Shown here: positions 26,029-34,927 of the stretch, in pieces
How positions within the stretch are numbered: the stretch's first letter is position 1
Layout of the letters: the number at the start of each line of letters is the position of its first letter
DNA from: Thermogemmatispora tikiterensis
GTDB lineage: Bacteria; Chloroflexota; Ktedonobacteria; Ktedonobacterales; Ktedonobacteraceae
Assembly (NCBI RefSeq): GCF_003268475.1
Contig: NZ_MCIF01000002.1
Location: 4,228,151-4,292,150 of the forward strand
DNA length: 64,000 nt
Direction: 5' to 3'
Translations under genes and position numbers: made by a program
The notes under the pieces: model-generated
Told to the model about the DNA's origin: nothing
Database searches by the model: none
Seen by the model: only the letters and a program-made list of their open reading frames with translations

Positions 26029-27009
26029 ATGCAATTGCAAGGTATTCATCATGTGACAGCAGTGACGGGTAACGCTTCGCTGAATGTGGCCTTTTATACG
26101 CAGGTGCTGGGGATGCGCCTGGTCAAGAAGACGGTCAACCAGGATGATGTTTCGGCCTATCATCTCTTCTATGGCGATGAGCTGGGCCATCCCGGCACCG
26201 AGCTAACGTTTTTCGACTGGCCGGAGCTGGAGCGTCATCGCCACGGAGCGGGCACCATTTCGACGATCATGCTGGGAGTCAGTGGTGAGGAGGCGCTGCG
26301 CTGGTGGCAGGAGCGTTTTGCACGCTTGCGTGTGGAGCATGATGAGCTGCGGCGCCGTGGTCCAGACGGGGTGCTTAGCCTGCCGTTCCGCGATCCCGAG
26401 GGCCAGCGCCTGGAGCTGGTCGACGACGGTGGGCGGCTGCAGGGCGTAGCCTGGCGCCGCAGTCCTGTGCCTGCTGAGTACGCGATTCGGGGCTTCTATG
26501 GGGTACAGCTGACCTTGCGCGCGTTGGCCCCATCGGCGCGTTTCCTGACCGAGGTGCTGGGCTTCCGTCAGGTGGGGAGCTATCAGCAGGGCAATGGCTA
26601 CGAGGTGGCGGCCTTTGAGGTTGGTCCAGGTGGCCCTGGCGCCCAGGTGCATGTAGAGATCCAGCCAGATGCGCCCTTCCATCGTTTCGTCGGCATTGGG
26701 GGCGTCCACCATGTGGCCTTCCGCGTGCCCACGGACGAGGAGCATCGGGCCTGGCGCGAGCGCGTGGCGGCGGTCAATCGCACAGTGACGCCGATCATCG
26801 ACCGCTTCTACTTCCATTCGATCTACTTCCGCGAGCCTGGCGGGGTGCTCTTCGAGCTGGCGACAGATCTGCCGGGCTTCGCGGTCGACGAGGACCCGGA
26901 GCATCTGGGCGAGCGCCTCTCGCTGCCGCCGTTTTTGGAGCCGTACCGGGCGCGGATCGAGGCCGGTCTGAAGCCGATCGAGCCGCTGGATCTGCTGGCA
27001 GGAGTCTAA
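26029..27009 (+). CDS. Ring-cleaving dioxygenase (two-VOC-domain glyoxalase family)
   Basis: The 326-residue protein has two vicinal-oxygen-chelate modules (about 1-130 and 150-300), in the pattern of MhqO/LinE-type ring-cleaving dioxygenases. Likely metal ligands are His7/His8 in GIHHVTAVTGN, the His and Glu of the second module (GGVHHVAFRVP and LFELATDLPGF), and Glu in the FREPGGVLFELATD strand. The signature MRLVKKTVNQDD follows in module 1 and the DRFYFHSIYFREPGG segment in module 2. It would open an aromatic ring of a catechol or hydroquinone. The ATG is preceded by GGAAGGGAG. It has no catabolic gene partners in the window, so the substrate is open; stress-type quinone detoxification is a common role in this family. 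Confidence 0.9.
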   Translation: MQLQGIHHVTAVTGNASLNVAFYTQVLGMRLVKKTVNQDDVSAYHLFYGDELGHPGTELTFFDWPELERHRHGAGTISTIMLGVSGEEALRWWQERFARLRVEHDELRRRGPDGVLSLPFRDPEGQRLELVDDGGRLQGVAWRRSPVPAEYAIRGFYGVQLTLRALAPSARFLTEVLGFRQVGSYQQGNGYEVAAFEVGPGGPGAQVHVEIQPDAPFHRFVGIGGVHHVAFRVPTDEEHRAWRERVAAVNRTVTPIIDRFYFHSIYFREPGGVLFELATDLPGFAVDEDPEHLGERLSLPPFLEPYRARIEAGLKPIEPLDLLAGV

Positions 27010-27054
27010 GGGGAGAGCGAAGCGCGCCACGGGCTAGCTGGAAGCCAGGCGAGG

Positions 27055-27089
27055 CGGCAATGAGTCGACGGTAAAACGGTTCATTGCCG
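27055..27089. other. Short inverted repeat between the dioxygenase and DUF5671 genes
   Basis: A perfect 9-bp inverted repeat (27055-27063 with 27081-27089) about 45 bp after the dioxygenase stop. No T run follows, so its role as a terminator is doubtful. Confidence 0.3.
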
Positions 27090-27191
27090 TCCGCTCGGCT
27101 ATCGTGTATGCTTAGCTCAACAGCAAGAGAGACCCGCTGTGCCTGTAAGTCCAGGTTTGTCCATCTGCAGCCTGGGAAAGGAGCGTACACC

Positions 27192-28808
27192 GTGGCTCGC
27201 AACCTCTACCGCAGTTATCTGTATGTGATCCTGCTTCTCCTGCTCGCTCTCGCCATCTATGCACTCGCCGGCCTGCTTGATCCGCTCTGGCGCCTGACCC
27301 CGCTGCGACCCGGCTATGAGGCGGTCCCTGGTCGTGCTGAGGTGGTACAGACGCTGGTTTTTGCTGTGACGGTGCTTCTCTTCGTCGTCGCCCTGGGAGG
27401 TCTGCATTACTGGTTGCTGCGTCGTGATCTGAGTCAAGACCCGGCGGCTGGCAGTGGAGCTGTGCACGCTTTTTTTCTCAATTTGAGCGAGCTGGTGCTG
27501 GCTCCGATCGCGATCTTCTCGTTAGGTCAGGTGCTCACCCAGTTCCAAAGTGGCTATGCGGCCACTGGCCTGGCGACGCTTGCTGGACTGCTGGTTCTGG
27601 AGTGGGAGCGGCGGCGTCTGCCAGTCGGCCCCGGGCTGGCGCGCTTTTTTCAGCGTCTTCATGTCTACGGCGTTCAGCTCATCCTTCTCTTCCCGCTGGT
27701 GAGCGCCTGTAACTATGTTCTCTCGCTGGCGCTTGATTCCTACCTGCTCGGCGGCGGGCACGTTGCGCCATCCGCTGTCGTGAATGGTCATGCCGATCTG
27801 AGAGGTCCATTAGCGACGGCGCTCTGGCTCGTGCTGGCCTGGTTTGTCTATGGCTATTTCAATCGTCATGACCCTGGCTCGTGGTTGCGACGCCTGTTCT
27901 ATGGTGGGGTGCTGGCCTATGGTCTGTTCTTAACTCTCGATGAGTGTGCTGCTCTTCTGGATCTACTCCTGCGCTTCCTGGCGGGGGAGAAGATCCAGGC
28001 AACGGCTCTGCTGTCGCCGCCTGGGACCTTGCTTTTGTCGCTGCCTTCCGGTATGGTGCTGGTCGGCTTGCTGGTGGCTGGCTTCGCCTGGCTCTGGCTG
28101 CAGAGTGAGGTGAAGCAGCTGTCCGATCCGCCGCGGGCGCGGGTTGTGCTACGCTACAGTCTGCTGGCTGGGGCGGCGGCCTTGCTGGCGCTGTTGTTCT
28201 GGACTGGGAGCGGGCGTTTGTTGCTGGCTCTTCTTTTCACGCTGTTCCCAACAGGACCCTTGCCCCAGCTTGGCGACTGGATCGATGGGGTGGCGCCGCT
28301 CCTGCTTGGTCTGGGCACGCTGCCGCTGAATCTGCTCCTGATGCGGCGCTATCGAGAGGAGCCGGAGCGTGCTCTGCTACCGTGCCAGGGCTTTATTCTG
28401 GCTGCGCTGATCGGTGGGGTGCTGGCGACAACTGTCGGTGGGGCGGTCCTTCTTTTCTCGCTGGGTACTCTAGCGCTTGGCTCCCCTGTAGAGAACTGGC
28501 CACGGCTGACGCAGGAGAGTGTGGTAGGGTTGCTGGTCGGACTGATCGTGCTGGCCTTCTATCTCTGGCAGGCGCGGCGCAGTGGAGTGCTTGCGAACCT
28601 GAGTTCCTCTTTACCAGCGCCAGGGCCGTCCGCCAGGTCTGGAGCAGGACCAGAGGCGACGCCATCGACGACCGCTGCGACCGCTGCTGAAGCCGTTGGA
28701 GAGGGAACGCCGGCGCTGGAGGACATTCTGCGGCGCGTGCAGGATCGCCAGATTTCGCTTGAGGAGGCTGCCTCTCAGATTCGGGCCTTGTTTGGCCAGA
28801 GGGCCTGA
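27192..28808 (+). CDS. DUF5671-type polytopic membrane protein
   Basis: This is a 538-residue integral membrane protein starting at GTG 27192, preceded by AAAGGAG at 9 nt. It has roughly 10-12 hydrophobic segments; pairs of them (for example SYLYVILLLLLALAIYALAG near the start, LNLLLM near 375) recur in the four-helix DUF5671 pattern common in Chloroflexota. A soluble tail of about 80 residues (after about 460) has a Ser/Ala/Pro-rich linker and ends in a helix (ILRRVQDRQISLEEAASQIR) reminiscent of the short SHOCT-like C-terminal motif. No catalytic residues stand out. It is read in the same direction as the dioxygenase gene but separated by 182 bp, so co-transcription is uncertain. The function is unknown. 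Confidence 0.82.
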   Translation: MARNLYRSYLYVILLLLLALAIYALAGLLDPLWRLTPLRPGYEAVPGRAEVVQTLVFAVTVLLFVVALGGLHYWLLRRDLSQDPAAGSGAVHAFFLNLSELVLAPIAIFSLGQVLTQFQSGYAATGLATLAGLLVLEWERRRLPVGPGLARFFQRLHVYGVQLILLFPLVSACNYVLSLALDSYLLGGGHVAPSAVVNGHADLRGPLATALWLVLAWFVYGYFNRHDPGSWLRRLFYGGVLAYGLFLTLDECAALLDLLLRFLAGEKIQATALLSPPGTLLLSLPSGMVLVGLLVAGFAWLWLQSEVKQLSDPPRARVVLRYSLLAGAAALLALLFWTGSGRLLLALLFTLFPTGPLPQLGDWIDGVAPLLLGLGTLPLNLLLMRRYREEPERALLPCQGFILAALIGGVLATTVGGAVLLFSLGTLALGSPVENWPRLTQESVVGLLVGLIVLAFYLWQARRSGVLANLSSSLPAPGPSARSGAGPEATPSTTAATAAEAVGEGTPALEDILRRVQDRQISLEEAASQIRALFGQRA

Positions 28809-28915
28809 GCAGAGCTGAGGCCCTCTGAACCTCCTTGTCATCCCTTCCCCCAGATCGTCGCTCAAAAGCTTGCCAAAAGCAAAATTGTGTAGCGAAAACT
28901 ACGGGATTCAATCCA

Positions 28916-28944
28916 TTGAAAAGAGCTGAACTGAATGCTACACT
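28916..28944 (+). promoter_or_regulatory. Promoter for the first XRE regulator gene
   Basis: TTGAAA (28916-28921), 17-bp spacer, TACACT (28939-28944), about 50 bp before the start codon at 28995. Confidence 0.6.
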
Positions 28945-28994
28945 CCCTGGTAGGAAATGTTCTTTGCCCTCTTGATAGACAAAGGAGGCAAGAG

Positions 28995-30236
28995 ATGAGC
29001 GGTGTGCGCTGGTGGCGGCGCTATGGGGATTATCCGCCGGGGAAACACAACTTGCCGCATATGGGGGCGGTGCTGAGCGAGTATCGGCAGCGGCGCGGTT
29101 ACAGTCGAGCAGAAGTAGCGCGGGCATTGGAAGTGAAGCAGCAGACAGTGAGCTACTGGGAGGCGACGATGTATTTAGCAGATCCGGAGCGGCGCATCTT
29201 GCTGGCGAGATTGTTGCAGATCCCGCCGGCGTTGTTGGGGCTGGCCTGGGAGCAGGTGGTGTTTGTGGGCAAGGAGGGAGAGCCAGGCGCTAGCTATGAG
29301 CGGCTGGCCGAGGTGGTCAGCCTGGAGAGCTACTATCAGTACGAAGATCTGCTAGTGTTGGTGAGTCGGCTACTGTATGCCGGTCAGATTCGCGTGCTGG
29401 CGGAGAGAATGCCACGCTGGCTGGGGAAGCTGCGGCAGAAAGTGAAGGAAGCGCCGGCCAGCGAGCGCGATGCCTGGCTCTGGCTGCTGGGGCATTATCT
29501 GTTGCGGGCCAGCTCCGTCGCCAGGCACTCGCAAGGGGATCACCAGCGCAACGTAGCCTTGAGTCTGGCCAGCGAATTACTCCGGCTAGGTCAGGAGCAG
29601 GATGAGCCGACGCTCATTGGCCTGGCCTTTTATCGTCTGATGGACCTCTATCGACAAATGGGGGCCACTGGACAGACCAGAGATGCGGCGCAGGGGGGAC
29701 TGAGTTGGGTGAAGCGGGTTGGGCCGGCGCTGGGGGGCAATCTGTACCTGCGGGCGGCGACGGTGCTGGCGCAGGTAGGAGAGGGGGACGAGCGGCAGTG
29801 GAGAGGCTGGCAGGAGGAGGCGCTCAGGCTGGTGGAGCGAGTGGAAGGAGGAGAAGAGGACAGCTCGCTATTGAAGTTGAACCGGGCGGCGGTACATCAT
29901 GAGGGGGCGAAGCTGTTGCTGATGCAGGCGCAGCGGCAGGGGGAGCGCAAGAGGCTGAGTGAGGCGTATCGGGAGCTGCTGCAGGCGCGCTCGGCGTTGG
30001 GAAGTGATGTGGGCGCCTGGAGGATGTACCTGGATGTGACGGAGGCGAAGCTGTTTCTGGCGCAGGGGGATGTAGAGCAGAGTGCCTGGCTGGGGGTGAA
30101 GGCGTGGGAGGCGGCGCAAGAGATGGGGTCGGTGAAGGTGGAGCCGGAGCTGAGAGCGCTGTACGCGAGCCTGAGCGGGAAGGCGGCGACCAATGCCAGC
30201 GTACAGCGGCTCGGCCTCACCCTCGGTGTTGTCTAG
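28995..30236 (+). CDS. XRE-family regulator with helical-repeat region, copy 1
   Basis: This is a 413-residue protein. The start ATG at 28995 follows AAAGGAGG. A helix-turn-helix of the XRE/Cro type is at about 15-75 (SEYRQRRGYSRAEVARALEV, then QQTVSYWEA), followed by a long helical region (about 100-410) with TPR-like repeats of Leu/Ala-rich pairs (LASELLRLGQEQDEPTLIGLAFYRLM; then a stretch with AYRELLQARSALG). The layout is that of regulators whose repeat region senses a peptide or partner protein. A tandem copy follows 53 bp later, and the shared AGACAAAGGAGGCA sequence around both start codons shows that the duplication includes the ribosome-binding site. I see no target operator in the window. 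Confidence 0.87.
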   Translation: MSGVRWWRRYGDYPPGKHNLPHMGAVLSEYRQRRGYSRAEVARALEVKQQTVSYWEATMYLADPERRILLARLLQIPPALLGLAWEQVVFVGKEGEPGASYERLAEVVSLESYYQYEDLLVLVSRLLYAGQIRVLAERMPRWLGKLRQKVKEAPASERDAWLWLLGHYLLRASSVARHSQGDHQRNVALSLASELLRLGQEQDEPTLIGLAFYRLMDLYRQMGATGQTRDAAQGGLSWVKRVGPALGGNLYLRAATVLAQVGEGDERQWRGWQEEALRLVERVEGGEEDSSLLKLNRAAVHHEGAKLLLMQAQRQGERKRLSEAYRELLQARSALGSDVGAWRMYLDVTEAKLFLAQGDVEQSAWLGVKAWEAAQEMGSVKVEPELRALYASLSGKAATNASVQRLGLTLGVV

Positions 30237-30288
30237 AGGCAGCATAGATGCAGCGTGCGGGGTTCCTGCCAGACAAAGGAGGCATGAG

Positions 30289-31531
30289 ATGAGCGATGTG
30301 CGCTGGTGGCGGCGCTATGGGGATTATCCGCCGGGGAGACATAACTTGCCGCATATGGGGGCGGTGCTGAGCGAGTATCGGCAGCGGCGCGGTTACAGTC
30401 GAGCAGAAGTAGCGCAAGCATTGGAAGTGAAGCAGCAGACAGTGAGCTACTGGGAGGCGACGATGTATTTGGCAGATCCGGAGCGGCGCATCTTGCTGGC
30501 GAGATTGTTGCAGATCCCGCCGGCGTTGTTGGGGCTGGCCTGGGAGCAGGTGGTGTTTGTGAGCAGGGAGGGAGAGCCAGGCGCTAGCTATGAGCGGCTG
30601 GCCGAGGTGGTCAGCCTCGAAGGCTATTATCACTTCGAAGATCTATTTGTGCTCGCGAACCAGCTGCAATATGCAGGCCAGCTGCGTTGGCTGGCGGAGA
30701 GAATGCCACGCTGGCTGGGGAAGCTGCGGCAGAAAGTGAAAGAAGCGCCAGCCAGCGAGCGCGATGCCTGGCTCTGGCTGCAGGGTCTGTATCTCCATAT
30801 GACCGCCTGGCTAGCCAGCCATCAGCCAGAAGCTGCTCAGACACGCTCGGCGCTGAACCTGACGCTGGAGCTCCTTGGATTGGCGCGCGAGCTGGATGAT
30901 CCGACATTGACTGGCCTGGCCTTCTTCCACCTGGCTCACCGTCATCTGGAAGTGGGGGATCGTACGTCTGCCGGTGCTGCGGCCTGGGAGGGGTTGCGCT
31001 GGGTGAAGCGGGTCGGGCCGGCGTTGGGGGGGCAATCTATACCTGCGGGCGGCGACGGTGCTGGCGCAGGTAGGAGAGGGGGACGAGCGGCAGTGGAGAG
31101 GCTGGCAGGAGGAGGCGCACCGGCTGGTGGAGCGAGTGGAAGGAGGAGAAGAGGACAGCTCGCTATTGAAGCTGAACCGGGCGGCGGTGCATCATGAGGG
31201 GGCGAAGCTGTTGCTGACGCAGGCGCAGCGGCAGGGGGAGCGCAAGAGGCTGAGTGAGGCGTATCGGGAGCTGCTGCAGGCGCGCTCGGCGTTGGGGAGT
31301 GACGTAGGCTTATGGCAGATGTACCTGGATGTGACGGAGGCGAAGCTGTTTCTGGCGCAAGGGGATGTAGAGCAGAGTGCCTGGCTGGGGGTGAAGGCGT
31401 GGGGGGCGGCGCAAGAGATGGGGTCGGTGAAGGTGGAGCCGGAGCTGAGAGCGTTGTACGCGAGCCTGAGCAGGAAGGCGGTGACCAATGCCAGCGTGCA
31501 GCGGCTCGGCCTCGAACTGGGTATCTGCTAG
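30289..31531 (+). pseudogene. XRE-family regulator with helical-repeat region, copy 2 (frameshifted in a G run)
   Basis: This is a copy of the gene at 28995. The N-terminal 110 residues (HTH) and the last 150 are near-identical to copy 1, while the middle (about 170-240) differs strongly. At about 31024 the run of six G in copy 1 has become seven G, which shifts the frame; the gene ends early at 31197 while the family C-terminus continues in the next frame (from about 31058) to 31531. The total length, 1243 nt, has one extra base. It may be a real loss, a reversible homopolymer switch, or an assembly error. If read without the extra G the protein is about 413 residues and intact. Confidence 0.8.
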
Positions 31532-31646
31532 AGGTGCAATCAGCAGGAGCAGGCTCGACTGCGGCCCATACGCTTCAGAGAACACACAGATGGAAAGCCT
31601 GCCTCATCGCCGGGAAAAGCGCGCTCAAACCAAGCGCGCAGCAAAA

Positions 31647-31680
31647 GAGGACGGCTCGCTCTCACGAACCGTCCTCCTTT
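31647..31680. terminator. Bidirectional terminator between the XRE copy 2 and nuoN
   Basis: A 12-bp stem with one G-T pair (31647-31658 with 31665-31676). The plus strand continues CTTTGTTG and the minus strand CTTTTGC, so it can end both transcripts. Confidence 0.75.
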
Positions 31681-31740
31681 GTTGAGCTGTCTATCTGGCT
31701 ATAGCCGTCTAGCTAGAGCCGACGGCTCTGCGCAAGATCT

Positions 31741-33270
31741 CTAATGGCCCAATGCCGTCAGCACGCCCTGTGCCGAAGCGAAGAGCATCGACGCCGCTGG
31801 CAAAGCCCAATTCAGCACCACCTGCGCCACCACGATCAGCACCAGCAAAGCCGCCGTTGCCAGCACAATCGACGAACTCAAGCCCAGCGGCGTCGACAGG
31901 CGGTCCTCCTTGGGCGGCGCATCGAAGTACATCGCCTTCACAATGCGCCCATAGTAGACCAGCGACACCACACTATTCAGCAAAGCAATGATCACCAGCC
32001 ACTGCAGCCAGGGCTGATTCATCTCCACCCCCTGGCTCCAGGCCGCGCTGAAGAGAAAGACCTTGCTCCAGAAACCGGCCACCGGCGGAATCCCCGCCAG
32101 CGACAACAGGCAGAGCGCCGTACCCAGACTCACCAGCGGCTCGCGACGAGCCAGGCCGCGGAAGTCCTCGATTCGCTCCCCACCCGTCGCATTGGCCAGG
32201 GCGATGATCCCCGCGAAGGCCCCCAGATTCGTCAGCACATAGACCAGGATAAAGAAGAGCACAGCCGCATTGCCCTCCGGGCGACCCGTTGCCAGGCTTG
32301 CGCAGAAGCCCACCAGCAGATAACCCGCCTGAGCAATGCTCGAATAGGCCATCATACGCTTCACATTCGCCTGCACAGCCGCCACCACATTGCCCAGCGT
32401 CATCGTCAAGATGGCCATAATCGCCACCACCACCACCAGCTGAGGCAGATCGCGCAGATTCAGCCCACCGTAGAAGAAAATGCGCAGCAAGCCGGCGAAG
32501 CCCGCCGCCTTCGAACCGACCGAGAAGAAAGCTGTCGCCGGCGTCGGCGCCCCCTCATAGATATCGGGCGCCCACATATGGAAGGGCACCGCCGAAATCT
32601 TAAAGCCGAAGCCAGCCAGGATCAGAATATCGGCCACGATCACCAACAGATTCCCATCCTGCAGGCCCTTAGCGAACGTCCCGGCAATACTCAACAGATC
32701 CGTCGTTCCCGTCAGCCCATAGAGCAGCGCCAGCCCATAGAGCAAGATCGCCGACGACATCGCCCCCAGCAGCACATACTTCACCGCCGCCTCAGCCGAA
32801 CGCTGATCGGTGCGCAGCAGCCCGGCCATCACATACAGCGGGAAGCTTGTCAGCTCCAGCGAGATATACAGAGAAATCAGCTCACCGGTGCTGGCCATCA
32901 ACATCATGCCGGTCGTCGAAAAGAGCAGCAGCGTATAGAACTCGCCCGCGCCCCGCACGTACTTCGAAACGTACGAGTACGAAGACAGGATCATCACCGC
33001 TGCAATCAACAGGAAGACCACCTTGAAGAACAAGGCGTAGTTATCGACCACCAGCATATTAAAGAAAGCATGGCGGGCCGAACCGGTATTTGTCAGAATA
33101 AGAGAGATCGTAAAGAAAGCCGGCACCAGCAGGCCCACCAGCGCCACCGTTGCCGTCACTGCGCGGCGCTTCACAAACAGATCGACCGCTATCACCACCA
33201 AGGCCAGCAGCGTCAGGCTCAGCTCCGGCGAGAGCAAGTAGAGATCAGCAACCTTAAAACCCGTAGCCAT
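31741..33270 (-). CDS. nuoN: NADH-quinone oxidoreductase subunit N
   Basis: This 509-residue integral membrane subunit of complex I is one of three antiporter-like proton-pumping subunits. About 14 membrane helices are visible. Family features include the central TM region with KMSAVPFHMWAPDIYEG-like sequence (here FKISAVPFHMWAPDIYEGA), the conserved Lys/Glu residues in helices 5-8, and MMAYSSIAQAGYLLVG. Start ATG at 33270 follows GGTAGGAGG. It is the last gene of the nuoJKLMN cluster, transcribed leftward, and the shared terminator at 31647 lies downstream. Confidence 0.95.
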   Translation of the reverse strand: MATGFKVADLYLLSPELSLTLLALVVIAVDLFVKRRAVTATVALVGLLVPAFFTISLILTNTGSARHAFFNMLVVDNYALFFKVVFLLIAAVMILSSYSYVSKYVRGAGEFYTLLLFSTTGMMLMASTGELISLYISLELTSFPLYVMAGLLRTDQRSAEAAVKYVLLGAMSSAILLYGLALLYGLTGTTDLLSIAGTFAKGLQDGNLLVIVADILILAGFGFKISAVPFHMWAPDIYEGAPTPATAFFSVGSKAAGFAGLLRIFFYGGLNLRDLPQLVVVVAIMAILTMTLGNVVAAVQANVKRMMAYSSIAQAGYLLVGFCASLATGRPEGNAAVLFFILVYVLTNLGAFAGIIALANATGGERIEDFRGLARREPLVSLGTALCLLSLAGIPPVAGFWSKVFLFSAAWSQGVEMNQPWLQWLVIIALLNSVVSLVYYGRIVKAMYFDAPPKEDRLSTPLGLSSSIVLATAALLVLIVVAQVVLNWALPAASMLFASAQGVLTALGH

Positions 33271-33286
33271 AGCGCGTGCCTCCTAC

Positions 33287-34912
33287 CTAGCGACCCAGCG
33301 CTGTTGTAGCCACCGGCAGCAGATGATGCAGCGCCGGCACGATCACATCCAGCAAGAACCCCGGGTAGACCCCGACCAGCACAATGAAGGCCGCCAGCGT
33401 CACCAGAGGGATCGCCTCGCGCCACGAAGCATCGGGCAGCCAATTCCAGCGCAGATTGAAGGGGCCGAACAAGACCCGCTTCAGCATCCACAGCAGATAA
33501 GCTGCCGTCAGAATCATCGTAAAGACCGCGATTGCCGTCGGCACGGGCCAGATGCGGTAGCTACTCGTAAAGACCATGTACTCTGCCACAAAGCCCGCCA
33601 GCCCTGGCAGACCGAGCGACGCCAGACCAGCGAACGTAAAGAGCGTTGCCCACAGCGGCATCCGCTTTGCCACCCCGCCGAAGATCTCAATCTCGCGTGT
33701 ATGGGCCCGATCGTAGATCACACCCACGCAGAAGAAGAGCAGGCTTGTGATCAGCCCGTGGCTGATCATCTGCACCGTCGCCCCCATCAAAGCCGCCGTT
33801 CCGAAGCGGGCCACATCGGGATTACTCGTGTGGATCGCCATCGCCGCCGCCGCCACACCCAGCAGAATCACCCCCATATGGCTCACACTGGAGTAAGCCA
33901 CCAGACGCTTCATATCCTTCTGCACCAGGCAGATCGCCGCGCCGTACAGAATATTGATCACCGCCAGCACCACCAGCAGCGGAGCGAACTGCTGCAAGCC
34001 ATCCGGGAAGAGGCCCAGGCAAATGCGGATCAGCCCATAGGCGCCCATCTTCAGCAGCACGCCCGCCAGAATCACGCTCACCTCAGTGGGGGCATCTGTA
34101 TGCGCATCTGGCAGCCAGGTATGCAGGGGGAACATCGGGATCTTGACGGCGAAGGCCACAAAGACCAGCAAGAAGGCCAGCAACTGGGACCCCATCGTCA
34201 CCCCGAGCAGAGGAAGCGTCACCCCTGTGCTGGCTGGCAGCAGATGCTGCATCAAGACCGGCAGACTGGCCGTATTCTGGCCGGCCTGGAAATAGACCAG
34301 CAAGATTCCAGCCAGCATAAAGATACTGCCGAAGAAGGTATACAGCAGGAACTTCCAGGCCGAATAAATGCGGCCCGGCATCCCATGCTTCTCCGTCTCG
34401 CTACCCCAGATCCCGATCAGCAAGAACATCGGCGCCAGCTCCACCTCCCAGAACAGGAAGAAGAGCAGCAGATCCAGGGCCATAAAGACCCCCATTACTC
34501 CCGCCTCCAGCAGCAGCAAGAGGGCCATATACTCCTTCACCCGCGGCTTCTCCCAGCCACCGATCACCGCCAGCACCGTCAGCAAAGCATTCAAGATCAC
34601 CAGTGGCAGGCTCAGGCCATCCACGCCCAGATAGTAATCGATACGGAACGCCACCGACCCGAGCTGGAACTGAATCCAGGGGAGCTGAACCACATCGATC
34701 GAAGCCGGATCGGCCTTCGGGTCCGTCACCGAGCCGAAATGGTAGCCGGTAGCCACAGCGATCCGCAGAAAGATCCAGAGCGAGAGGACCAGCGTCGCCG
34801 CACTAAAAGCCAGCGCCAGCCAGCGCGAGAGGCGGACCGGCGCCACCATTGCCAGCACTCCACCGAGCGTCGGCAGCAAGAGGATCCAGGTGAGATCGTA
34901 GGCAAAGATCAC
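33287..34912 (-). CDS. nuoM: NADH-quinone oxidoreductase subunit M
   Basis: This is a proton-pumping antiporter-like subunit of complex I, 541 residues, starting at GTG 34912 (GGGAGGAAG upstream). About 14 helices with KIPMFPLHTWLPDAHTDAPT, the most typical motif of NuoM, and VAYSSVSHMGVILLG. Conserved Glu in FFLFWEVELAPMFLL and Lys in LVQKDMKRL are in place. The gene lies 16 bp from nuoN and 15 bp from nuoL. The length is slightly above that of E. coli NuoM (509). Confidence 0.96.
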   Translation of the reverse strand: MIFAYDLTWILLLPTLGGVLAMVAPVRLSRWLALAFSAATLVLSLWIFLRIAVATGYHFGSVTDPKADPASIDVVQLPWIQFQLGSVAFRIDYYLGVDGLSLPLVILNALLTVLAVIGGWEKPRVKEYMALLLLLEAGVMGVFMALDLLLFFLFWEVELAPMFLLIGIWGSETEKHGMPGRIYSAWKFLLYTFFGSIFMLAGILLVYFQAGQNTASLPVLMQHLLPASTGVTLPLLGVTMGSQLLAFLLVFVAFAVKIPMFPLHTWLPDAHTDAPTEVSVILAGVLLKMGAYGLIRICLGLFPDGLQQFAPLLVVLAVINILYGAAICLVQKDMKRLVAYSSVSHMGVILLGVAAAAMAIHTSNPDVARFGTAALMGATVQMISHGLITSLLFFCVGVIYDRAHTREIEIFGGVAKRMPLWATLFTFAGLASLGLPGLAGFVAEYMVFTSSYRIWPVPTAIAVFTMILTAAYLLWMLKRVLFGPFNLRWNWLPDASWREAIPLVTLAAFIVLVGVYPGFLLDVIVPALHHLLPVATTALGR

Positions 34913-34927
34913 AGCGCTTCCTCCCCT

